Source: Gracilaria caudata (lineage: Eukaryota; Rhodophyta; Florideophyceae; Gracilariales; Gracilariaceae). Taken from it: a stretch of DNA of 26,049 nt. The stretch is from positions 1-26,049 of the forward strand of contig JASCIV010000294.1 in the NCBI GenBank assembly GCA_030374735.1. The letters run 5' to 3'. Position 1 is the stretch's first letter, and each line of letters begins with the position of its first letter. A model generated the notes under the pieces. The model was not told the DNA's origin. It ran no database searches and worked only from the letters and a program-made list of their open reading frames with translations. Position numbers and translations under genes: made by a program. Below, piece after piece: positions 18,416 through 26,049 of the stretch.

Positions 18416-19636
18416 ATGTCGCGCCCTATCAACCCGCCGAGCCCTTCTGCGTCACGACTGCCGCCGGCGCCGCCCACACCATCGCCGCCGCGCCAACTTC
18501 CCCGTCTACAACCGTTGGTCAGTTCCGCCATGGCGAAGGCCTCAAGCAGCGCGCTGCTACCAAAAAAGCGATCGTACGCGCAAGCAGATTGGAACGGCGC
18601 CACGGACACAGCGCCGCCGTCCCAAGCATTTTCACGTGCGCCGCCGCCACAGGGGCGGCAGGGAGCGCAGACTGTGGGCTTCGATACGGGGATGCTACGC
18701 GGCGGGGACGTGTTGCGGGCGAACATCACTCCGCCGCCATTCGGCGGCTCGTCGCTTGACGCGGCGCAAGCGCACACTCATGCTACGCCGCAGCGACGCG
18801 TGGCGTTCGACGACGAGAAGGCGTTGTTCTGTCCGCCGCGGCGTCGCACAGCAAACTCTGACTCGTTCGTACAGGCAGCCGAGATGGGCGCTCGCGCGCA
18901 ATCGGTTCTGGACAGCGCGCATGGGCGTGTGTTCGATACGTACCACCTGGGGCAGCGAATCATCTCGTGCAGCAAGTTGTACGCCAATCAACGAAGAAGC
19001 AACAGGCTTCTGCCGGGCGGCTCGGACAGTACGACCGCGGCATGCTACATGATTGGAGGCACTTGCGATCAAACGTTACACAGCTTGTTGGAACGACTAT
19101 CACCGTGCGACCCGAGGGAAGAGCGATGCAAGGCAGTGGAAAGAGTGCTCAAGGACAAGACGAGGGGTGCAATTTGCGCTCTGAATGGCGAGAATCCGCG
19201 GGAGGCTCGTGCTGACAATCTAGCGGCAGTCAGGATTTGTGAGACGGTAGCGGACATTTTGGTGGCATACTTATGCAGGAAGCTCATACAACAACGCGAT
19301 GAGCTGAGCGAAAAAGTGGCAAGTCTGGAGAACAGCGTCGGGTCGCTGCGCGATGAGCTGGCGACTGAGCGCAAGAGGCGGGAGGTTACGGAACGAGACT
19401 GCTGGTGCAAAGGAAGCGCGGAGAAGAACCAGCCGAGCGCTGCGCTATCTACGATCGCAACTCATAATGCTGCAAACGTGGCGTCGGCGCATACGATGGA
19501 TATGCACTCGTTCGAGAGCAACAAGCTTCTGGTGGGACGCGGAAATCTTTCGAGCTCGGGGTTTCGAAGTCATGCGAGTGTGGGGCACAGCCTAGCGGAC
19601 GAGGTGGAAAGAGAAACGCAGCAGGAGGCAAATTAA
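18416..19636 (+). CDS. Unknown protein with Pro-rich N-terminus and C-terminal coiled coil
   Basis: 406 residues from the ATG at 18416; the frame is open earlier only from TTG 18302. An alternative start is Met39 (18530). Residues 1-30 are Pro/Ser-rich, and 31-150 are low-complexity with KKRSYAQADW and a basic PRRR. Residues 155-285 look folded and contain cysteines (185, 210, 217, 231, 238, 254, 275) and conserved-looking GGTCDQTLHSLLERLSP. About 287-328 (RKLIQQRDELSEKVASLENS...) is a clear coiled coil, followed by a polar tail. No signal peptide or membrane span. A nuclear or cytoskeletal role is possible but not shown. Local DNA is more GC-rich than its neighbours. The long Arg-rich frame overlapping at 18180-19052 is its shadow. 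Confidence 0.7.
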   Translation: MSRPINPPSPSASRLPPAPPTPSPPRQLPRLQPLVSSAMAKASSSALLPKKRSYAQADWNGATDTAPPSQAFSRAPPPQGRQGAQTVGFDTGMLRGGDVLRANITPPPFGGSSLDAAQAHTHATPQRRVAFDDEKALFCPPRRRTANSDSFVQAAEMGARAQSVLDSAHGRVFDTYHLGQRIISCSKLYANQRRSNRLLPGGSDSTTAACYMIGGTCDQTLHSLLERLSPCDPREERCKAVERVLKDKTRGAICALNGENPREARADNLAAVRICETVADILVAYLCRKLIQQRDELSEKVASLENSVGSLRDELATERKRREVTERDCWCKGSAEKNQPSAALSTIATHNAANVASAHTMDMHSFESNKLLVGRGNLSSSGFRSHASVGHSLADEVERETQQEAN

Positions 19637-20176
19637 ATTCTGGGTCAGTGACTGGCAGTAAAGGTATCTAAGCTAACATACCTTGGCGGGCACGTGGGCG
19701 AGGTTGTTTGCGTGTTGGGGACGGGGACAACACGGCAATCAGTGCGTTTTCGCACGTGGGAGGGCGTTGGCGACGCGTGCCCGTCACGTGAGCATCACAC
19801 ACAAAGCCCATACAAGGCCCCCGGTATGACTGATAAGGCGCACGCAAGGAGCTACGTGCCGCAGCTTGCGTGCGCCTCGGCATGTCGAAGGCTCTGCACT
19901 GCAGGTGCTCGAAGGGCACACAAGAGAGCACAACGATGTCATCAGATGTCCAACTCGGCAGTGCTGGAAGCCCATTTCTTTACTTTAATTTCTTGCTTAC
20001 AGAAGGCTTCTTGTAAGCCATCGAGCTTCGAGGAGCCAATGGAGCGCAGAACACCACATGTCATGTCGGTCAGTTACTGCATTATAAATGGTCAAATTTT
20101 GACCTACGCTCAAAACTTTCAATTACGCATTATTTGACCCCTACTAGCAGAAGAGCAGTGTTGGGGAGGGGTCATT

Positions 20177-20462
20177 GAGTGCATCCAGGAAAAGTCAAAA
20201 TGCCAGCCCACTAAATCTGTCAACACAGCAGATTACCAAATCGTGGCGGTGCGTTGTCAAGCGGCTGTAGTACAGTACATAGAAAATCACTCAAAATTTA
20301 ATGTAAATTACGGTTGAGTCTGGCAGAGGGTTTGGAGTTCTGGTGTCACCTTTGGAAGGTGAGTCCAACTGGCCATATTTGGCGGCGCAGTGGCCAAAAT
20401 TTGAAGCTTGTGATTGGCCCGAATTTGGCCAGGCGGCAGTTTGACTTTTCCTGGATGCACTC
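20177..20462. mobile_element. 286-bp MITE with 23-bp perfect terminal inverted repeats
   Basis: The left end GAGTGCATCCAGGAAAAGTC... (20177-20199) is repeated exactly inverted at 20440-20462, and similarity continues inward (A/CTGCC). ATT flanks both sides (20174-20176 and 20463-20465), a likely 3-bp target duplication as in PIF/Harbinger-type elements. The terminal word GTGCATCC.GGAAA also resembles ends of some Tc1 elements, so the superfamily is open. The interior has GGCCAAATT-type short palindromes and no coding capacity. The perfect ends suggest recent mobility. Confidence 0.75.
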
Positions 20463-20608
20463 ATTACTGAGCTTACGCCATCAGCGTGTTTCTAAAGGAT
20501 TCCGCAAAACGTTGCAAGCGGGAAACGACGATTTAATCGTCATATTTCGGCGTTTTGCACGTTGGGTTTGACGGAAATTCTCTTGAACTGTCAGCAATGG
20601 AATTTTTT

Positions 20609-20670
20609 TTGCGAGTGTTTTGGCTCATGACTTGCTGATTTCAGCAAGTCATGAGCCAAAACACTCGCAA
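20609..20670. repeat. Perfect palindrome: 30-bp arms, 2-base centre
   Basis: Left arm 20609-20638 begins TTGCGAGTGTTTTGGCTCAT. After TT (20639-20640), the right arm 20641-20670 is its exact inverse complement. No mismatch was found on base-by-base reading. It would form a strong hairpin in RNA or a cruciform in DNA. Origin unknown. Confidence 0.9.
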
Positions 20671-20901
20671 CTTTTCGTAAGCTCGCTTAATAATCCTCAA
20701 TTGAAAGCCACAAATGAGGGTGAAATTTTCGGCAATCTGAAAAATACTGAACTGCATCGGAGATGCTGTTGTTTTCGTTTATCTACTTGTAATATCTAGT
20801 CAATGTGTAGAGGGTGGAAATCGAGCTGTATCATACAAGCGTTATCGATTCACCATACTTCATTCTCCCTCGAGAGGTTCCTCAGCGACAGATCCAGCTT
20901 G

Positions 20902-22626
20902 TTACTTGTGATGTTTTGCTCCATGATGAGAGTAAAAACTAGGCGCGGAGCCTTCTCCACCCCTCAGTATACTCCAATCTAGTTCCGATCGAGATGGGGG
21001 AATCAAACCGTGTACGTCGTCTTGACCATTATATCCGTCCTCACCGTAGCTGGGAAATCGCTCAGTACCAGTGCCCGCTTCGTCATCCCGACTCCCGCAT
21101 TTGGACGACTCTAAGACCACATTTCTCCACGATTTCATTTGCTCGATACCGAGCGTATTTTCCTCACCCTTAGCTGCCGAGGCATCCGCACCCTTCGAGC
21201 TGGGTTTGCCAAAACCTCGCAGGCTGCCTGATTGATACTGCTGCGAATTGATAACCGGCACTGTTACATTAATTAGGTCCCCAACCTTATTGATGCTGAC
21301 CTCCCCCAGCGGCTTTCTTTCATCTATGCAATTCCTCATCACCGGTGGCGATATTTTGGTCCACGCAGATTGAACCATGTGCAACGCGTTCGTGCTGCTT
21401 ACCGGCCCATTAGCGCTTCCGGCATTCTTCGCCTTGCTTATACTCACGTTCGCTCCTCTGCTATTGGCACCTTGTGAACGTAAAAAGGAAGTGTTGTGTT
21501 CATCTGGGGTTGTTGGGGAAGTCATCTGTGCCATGCGATCTCTCACTTTTGCATCTCCTGTTCTTCCGTGCCTGACGAGGTTAAGCGGTGTGGTTGGTGA
21601 CGTACCAACAGATAACTGTTCAAACCGTAAACGCACCGGCTGCAAAACTGTCTCGGTTGTATCAGACCTTGGACCAGCAAATATGTTCCGCTGATGCCCA
21701 TCTGATTCGTACGACTGGAACGCCTCAAAACGCACACGTGCCCAAGCCTTTAGCAAACGATCCCAACGACGAAGCTCGTCTATTGCCTCATCGGAGAGTG
21801 GCCGCTCATCACGCCAATCCGCACCGTCTGTCCGGTGAGTCTCAACCCAGACCCGAAGAGGGAGACCGCTATGCGGATTTTGTGGATCGAAAAGATGCAG
21901 TGAGGAAGAAGCCATAGCGGCAATAGAGGCGACCTGGCGGATTTGGATGAGGCGATCTTCAAATTCAGCTCGGTTTGCCGTCTTACGACAAAGGCGGCGA
22001 AGCTCACGCACTTGCTTCGGGGTAAGGAGATGGTGCGCGGGCGCCTGAGCCTCTCTATGGAACGTTTTTACGCGGTTGGCATTTGTAGGGGCCGTCGGGA
22101 CCTTAGAACGTAATGGTATTGAACTTCCTTGCAATGTGGTTGGTGTTTGTGCCGGAGATAGTTCGAGCGGAACTGGTGTTATTGCTGAGTGGGAGTAGGG
22201 TGTACTTGGCGCAGTAAACGGGGCGGTGGCTGCGAACGGCGAGACAAGCGCCTTGAACGGAGTGGTACTCGGAGTGCGCAGCGGCGTACGAGCGATACGA
22301 GCTTGGAGTTCAGACGGTGGCGATGCTGAGTGAGGTCCTAGAGGCGAATGTGCGATAGTTTTCGGCGGCGGAGTCTCAGCTACGCGAAGCATTCCGCCCA
22401 CGCAAATCAGGGATGGAGTCGCGGATGATGGTTGCGGATGAAGTGATCGGTTTCGTTGACGATCCATGCGAAAGTGTTCTGCGGACTCGGCTGAACGGGT
22501 TGTCACGCTCTGTCGGATTGGAAGTGAGTTAGATGGGTTTTTGAATTGAGAGGATAGGAAAGTTTTGTCGATCTCGTTGGGATCGGTTCTGGATGTAAGA
22601 ACGGCAACGAGATGATCGAAAGGCAT
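20902..22626 (-). CDS. Unknown protein rich in SP/TP sites
   Basis: 574 residues from the ATG at 22624-22626. Residues 69-163 are disordered and dense in Ser/Thr-Pro sites (SP or TP more than ten times, such as RTPLRTPSTTP), the pattern of proteins phosphorylated by CDK or MAP kinases. Residues about 200-305 are helix-rich and likely folded (LTPKQVRELRRLCRKTANRAEFEDRL..., AIDELRRWDRLLKAWARVRF). The rest is disordered; ERKPLGEVSIN at 436-446 resembles short cell-cycle motifs, but only loosely. No signal peptide or membrane span. A regulatory or cell-cycle role is inference only. No known family is recognised. Single exon. Confidence 0.75.
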   Translation of the reverse strand: MPFDHLVAVLTSRTDPNEIDKTFLSSQFKNPSNSLPIRQSVTTRSAESAEHFRMDRQRNRSLHPQPSSATPSLICVGGMLRVAETPPPKTIAHSPLGPHSASPPSELQARIARTPLRTPSTTPFKALVSPFAATAPFTAPSTPYSHSAITPVPLELSPAQTPTTLQGSSIPLRSKVPTAPTNANRVKTFHREAQAPAHHLLTPKQVRELRRLCRKTANRAEFEDRLIQIRQVASIAAMASSSLHLFDPQNPHSGLPLRVWVETHRTDGADWRDERPLSDEAIDELRRWDRLLKAWARVRFEAFQSYESDGHQRNIFAGPRSDTTETVLQPVRLRFEQLSVGTSPTTPLNLVRHGRTGDAKVRDRMAQMTSPTTPDEHNTSFLRSQGANSRGANVSISKAKNAGSANGPVSSTNALHMVQSAWTKISPPVMRNCIDERKPLGEVSINKVGDLINVTVPVINSQQYQSGSLRGFGKPSSKGADASAAKGEENTLGIEQMKSWRNVVLESSKCGSRDDEAGTGTERFPSYGEDGYNGQDDVHGLIPPSRSELDWSILRGGEGSAPSFYSHHGAKHHK

Positions 22627-24480
22627 TAAATAGGTGCTGACGAACAGTGAGAGCCAACGACGAAAGAGAGCAGAATCCTTGTTTAGGGGAAACAGGAGAA
22701 ATATTATGGTATCAACGACAGTTCAAGCGCGATTCAGGCGCAGCTTGAAGCAACACGAAAACGAGGGGCAGATTGTTACTGAATAGAAATCGCATGCCCT
22801 AGAACAGCGCAGTGCTTACACAGGGGAAAGAAGACACAGCACGAAGCGTCAGGAGCGAAGGAATCGTTACAAAGAACGATGAACGATAGGAACAACACCT
22901 TCACCGCATTGGTTCCTCGTTCAACTAGAGTTTGTTGGGTAGTATTTGTATACAACCCTAGGTAGAGAGGTGACCCTCTAATCTTTTGATGTCGCCACGA
23001 TTGGCTGCAACTTTCAAGCTCACTCATTGTTAAAATAATTTTGTTACAACAGCCTGTCTCCCCATCAACTACACGGGGCAGCTGATTCAAATTTGAAAAA
23101 TCGGTGTGCAGTACTCGCCAACTGGATGAAGTTATCACCTTGGCCGATCTTCTTCGTGGATAATTGCAAAACTTCATTCAAAAACGCATGCTGTGCGCAA
23201 ATCAATTTAATGAGGGTTAATTGAGTACCGTCATTATTACTTTCTTTCCAAAAAGTTGTGAAAACTTGAAAGATCGACGTCGTATACAAGCTTCAAAAAA
23301 GACCGAAGAACGGCAGCACTTCAAAAATGAAACCTGCATTATGAGCAAATAGTAGCGATTCATTTTGAAAACTTCAAATGGAATGACGAAAAAAACGCAA
23401 ACGCGTCAGCGACCAACAACGCAACAAGCTCATATACGCGTGGCTTCTAACAGCTTGTATAGCTTCTAAATATATGTGCGCAATGTGCGAAAGTGTCACA
23501 GGGCTTTTCCGAGAAATTGCAAACACCTGCGTTAATTGGCGTTTGAGATAAAACTAGTGTCTATTCGACCGTGGCTTCATATGAGGCCAAAAACAATCAA
23601 CATTCAGTAGAAATTTTATTACTTTGAGCAGTTTTGTCAGCGGTTTTGAAGACTTCGTCTTCAAACCTAGCTATCGCGCTTAAAACAATTCTTAGCCCCA
23701 GCTAATTTTCATCATCTTAGAGAAGAGATGAATAAGCGTGTATTCACGAATCACCTAGAGTTACAAAACATGCTACTATTCATAAGCAAGAGCTTAGAAA
23801 ACCGGCTTTTTTTCGTACCAAAATCAACGATTCTTATCGAAATCAACGCGTAAAAATATGCGTCTAAGAGGTTAAAATCGTGCAAAGAAATCGTTTCCGC
23901 ACAATAAAATCGGTCAAATAGGCACTAGTAACAAAACAACCATAAATGCCACCCAGCGCTTTCACGGCACAAAAAGGGAATTACGTGTGAAGACCAACTG
24001 CTGTAATATTTTCAGGACCAAAAAATAAGAACGTAAAAATTCTACAAGTACTCTAGGTAATTGTAAAGATTAAATAATTGATTAGTTCAAGACACTCTTT
24101 TGACTGTCTAAAAGAAATTGATCAAAACTGTCAAACAGCATTACAGTAACCAAACCGTACTTAGCCGTCGGCGTAACGAATACAAAAGGAAAGTGAGGTC
24201 ATATCCTTCCTTCCATAGGTCATGGGCCTCACGTTACGTCTTGGACTTTAACATTAACAAGCATCACTATTCCCCATCTACCGCCTCCGCCACACCTCTC
24301 TCACGGACGATTCACATTCACGCACATTCTGACGCCAGCATCGTGACTATCGGCAAGCAGTTCGAGAACTCACCAAATTACTCTACCGTAACGTTCTTAT
24401 ATCCGCCGCAAATACCCATCAACCAACCGATACAACACGATACTGCAATACATCGCACATAAGCACCTCCTTCCACCCTC
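22627..24480. other. AT-rich spacer upstream of the 574-residue gene
   Basis: The promoter of the minus-strand gene should lie just right of 22626. A 133-residue minus-strand frame with ATG at 23175-23177 (stop at 22776) has fairly ordinary composition but no recognisable domain and a competing overlapping frame, so it is not called. A 9-bp hairpin (TTTGAAGAC/GTCTTCAAA) lies near 23646-23666. From about 24200 the plus strand becomes C-rich and G-poor, matching the gag region that follows. Confidence 0.45.
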
Positions 24481-24663
24481 TCATTACGCTAACCTTTAGT
24501 CGCACACCGCAACGTACATTCAACATCGCTCAAAATGACAAACCACAAAATGTAGCTCAATTCAACCCTCGAAACTACGTGACGTCGTACATTTCGCTGT
24601 ACGTCTACGCAACCATCATCAAGGCCGTCCCGCACCTCAAAGGAGATCCACTCGCCCGCCGAG

Positions 24664-25214
24664 TGTAGTATAGTGGGTCCGAGCGGATTGTTAGGCGATA
24701 TGACCGGTCGGTACACATGGTGGAACCGGCGGACAATGCGGTATGCACGGACGGAAACCCAGGTGGGACACGTGTGGGTTGGCAGGCCTGAACCGGACGG
24801 ATGGTGGTTGGTACACGTGTGTGGTGATGTCTGAAGCAGTAGTGCTAGTTACAGCAATGTAGCCGATCGTACAGTAGGGTAGAGGTCGGATACTTAAGCG
24901 TAGCTCACTAGAGCCTGATCCTACACACAAAACGTCAAGCGCCATCAAGCACCTTTTACTGAACGTCTTCCTCACTATTTTACGCTACCGATAGACCGCA
25001 CGGTATTTTCCTATAGGTTTCGCAGACCGTCCGTACCCTTGCGCGTGCACTTGAGCCCGCTTGGTGATACCGGCCGTCCACTCTCCCTTTGACTGCCCGT
25101 TGCTTCCGTCCTTCCTCCCTTTTCGGACACATTACAGTCCCTCGACTTTGCGCTACAACCGCTCTCGGACTCAAGACCGCTTCGGGTTTGCTCCCTTCAT
25201 CGAACTACTTCACA
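24664..25214. mobile_element. Candidate solo LTR inserted in gag (5-bp CCGAG duplication)
   Basis: The 551-bp segment begins TGTAGTATAG and ends ACTTCACA, giving TG...CA borders. CCGAG sits immediately on both sides (24659-24663 and 25215-25219), the 5-bp duplication made by retroviral-type integrases. The first half is G-rich on the plus strand, in contrast to the C-rich gag on either side. Gag-like coding resumes right at the second CCGAG. The alternative is that this is the element's own 5' LTR with unusual borders. The single copy in the window prevents proof. Confidence 0.5.
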
Positions 25215-26021
25215 CCGAGGAACAAGCTCTTGAGCTACACTACGAAAAGAAAAACAAACTCCTGGCCGCCATACTCACCAGTGTCCTAGACGACATCATG
25301 GATCTCATACTCGTCCCACAAGACCGATTAACTTCTCATGCTCTGGTCCAAAAAATAATCGCCCACATCAACAAGTCGACACAAGACGACAACGAGTTTT
25401 TGAAGACAGAAGCCGAAAGTATATCCATCAGTTCCAGTGAAACCATGACGAGTACCTTCAGAAACACCTCGACATACGAAAACAGATGATCGCAGCAAAA
25501 TATCCTCGCATAGCAGATGAAAAGACCACAGTGGACTTCATTATAGCTGGACTTCGACGCAATCCCTCGTACAGCACAATCCTTGGCAACCTCCTTGGCA
25601 ACAAGCCCACCACTATGAAGGACTTCACGCGTCGCTACAAGGATATCAGCACACTATATCAACCTGCATCAGGAACCGCTTCTTCATCCACCATGACTCC
25701 TCCACCATTCACAGGGGACTACGGCCTGAGACCTCGTCAATATACACGCTCTTATCCCCGCAACTACAACAAAACCCGCGCACCCCCGCGTCAGATACCC
25801 GACTATCAGCTCTGCAAGTTCCATACGTCCCTCCACATCAACTGCAAGGACACGGATCAGGAATGTCGGGATCCGCGCCACCCCAAATTTGCAGCTGTCA
25901 AACCCGTCGCTCACATGACTCAAACCCCTTACGCATGCCCACCGTATCCCTATCACTACCCTATCCCACCTCCACCGCTACCGATGATGTCACACGCACC
26001 AATCGCTCACCATCCTCACCA

Positions 26022-26049
26022 CCCCCCCCCTCCCCCCCCCCCCCCCCCC
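26022..26049. repeat. Poly-C run at window end
   Basis: C homopolymer broken by a single T at 26031, reaching the last base. In the gag frame it reads as polyproline after a His/Pro-rich stretch. It may be a real polyproline tract, an assembly stop or a sequencing artefact. Confidence 0.9.

Larger units (their letters stand above)
24555..26049 (+). pseudogene. Decayed LTR-retrotransposon gag, split by an insertion and cut by window end
   Basis: Three pieces read as one gag-like protein of Ty1/copia style. 24555-24663 gives NYVTSYISLYVYATIIKAV. After the 24664-25214 insertion, 25215-25446 gives EEQALELHYEKKNKLLAAIL and ALVQKIIAHINKSTQ. A one-base frame change near 25447 then leads to DEYLQKHLDIRKQMIAAKYP, TVDFIIAGLRRNPSYSTI and a Cys/His knuckle LCKFHTSLHINCKDTDQECR. 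The end is Pro/His/Tyr-rich. Such proteins form the particle that packages retrotransposon RNA. At least two frame breaks plus the insertion show the copy is dead, unless the 25447 break is a sequencing error. No protease, integrase or reverse transcriptase is in the window. Confidence 0.65.

Noticed and set aside
18180..19052. 290-residue plus-strand frame before and over the 18416 gene
   Set aside because: Starts at TTG, is extremely Arg-rich, and overlaps the better 406-residue frame; it is a shadow of a GC-rich gene.
19661..19684. AAGGTAT...ATACCTT hairpin just after the 19636 stop
   Set aside because: A seven-base stem with a ten-base loop is too weak to call a processing or termination signal in a eukaryotic context.
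19694..20137. 147-residue plus-strand frame
   Set aside because: GTG start, composition like random translation, no domain words, and it ends in low-complexity spacer.
22776..23177. 133-residue minus-strand frame with ATG
   Set aside because: Fair composition but no domain, and another frame overlaps it with equal quality; left as spacer.
24689..25049. Alternative LTR borders TGTTAGG...GCGTGCA
   Set aside because: No matching target duplication; the 24664-25214 borders have TG...CA plus exact 5-bp flanks.

Overview
The window looks like nuclear DNA of a eukaryote with compact, mostly single-exon genes separated by transposon-rich spacers. A red alga of the Chondrus/florideophyte kind fits best. 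The reasons are intronless genes, a hedgehog-type Hint protein, a secreted protein with an LPMO-like N-terminus, a Golgi-type fusion of two glycosyltransferases, and many mobile elements. The taxonomic call is inference, because no rRNA or organelle marker is present. No tRNA, rRNA, CRISPR array or bacterial operon was found.

Layout. 1-1159: end of a PIF/Harbinger-type DDE transposase on the minus strand, running off the left edge. 1391-1525: short TA-flanked inverted-repeat element. About 1710-2000: broken 3' end of a LINE (minus). 2332-3540: secreted LPMO-like gene (minus). 3541-8400: mostly spacer with two weak gene candidates. 8914-11199: two-domain glycosyltransferase (plus). 12154-12895: non-autonomous hAT-like element. 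13.6-15.6 kb: graveyard of LINE fragments, including a second copy of the LINE end seen near 1.8 kb. 16067-17683: secreted cysteine-rich protein with a C-terminal hedgehog-type Hint domain (minus). 17904-18201: another inverted-repeat element. 18416-19636: coiled-coil protein of unknown function (plus). 20177-20462: a MITE with 23-bp perfect inverted ends, followed by a perfect 30-bp-arm palindrome at 20609-20670. 20902-22626: proline-directed phosphosite-rich unknown protein (minus). 22.7-24.4 kb: AT-rich spacer. 24.5 kb to the end: a decayed retrotransposon gag apparently split by a solo LTR (24664-25214) with a 5-bp target duplication, ending in a poly-C run.

How the genes relate. Three of the five well-supported host genes act in or beyond the secretory pathway: the LPMO-like protein, the double glycosyltransferase and the Hint protein. 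A shared link to cell-wall or extracellular-matrix polysaccharide is plausible, but they are separate transcription units on different strands, so joint action is inference. Both window ends lie inside repeats, as expected if this is a whole contig broken at transposons.
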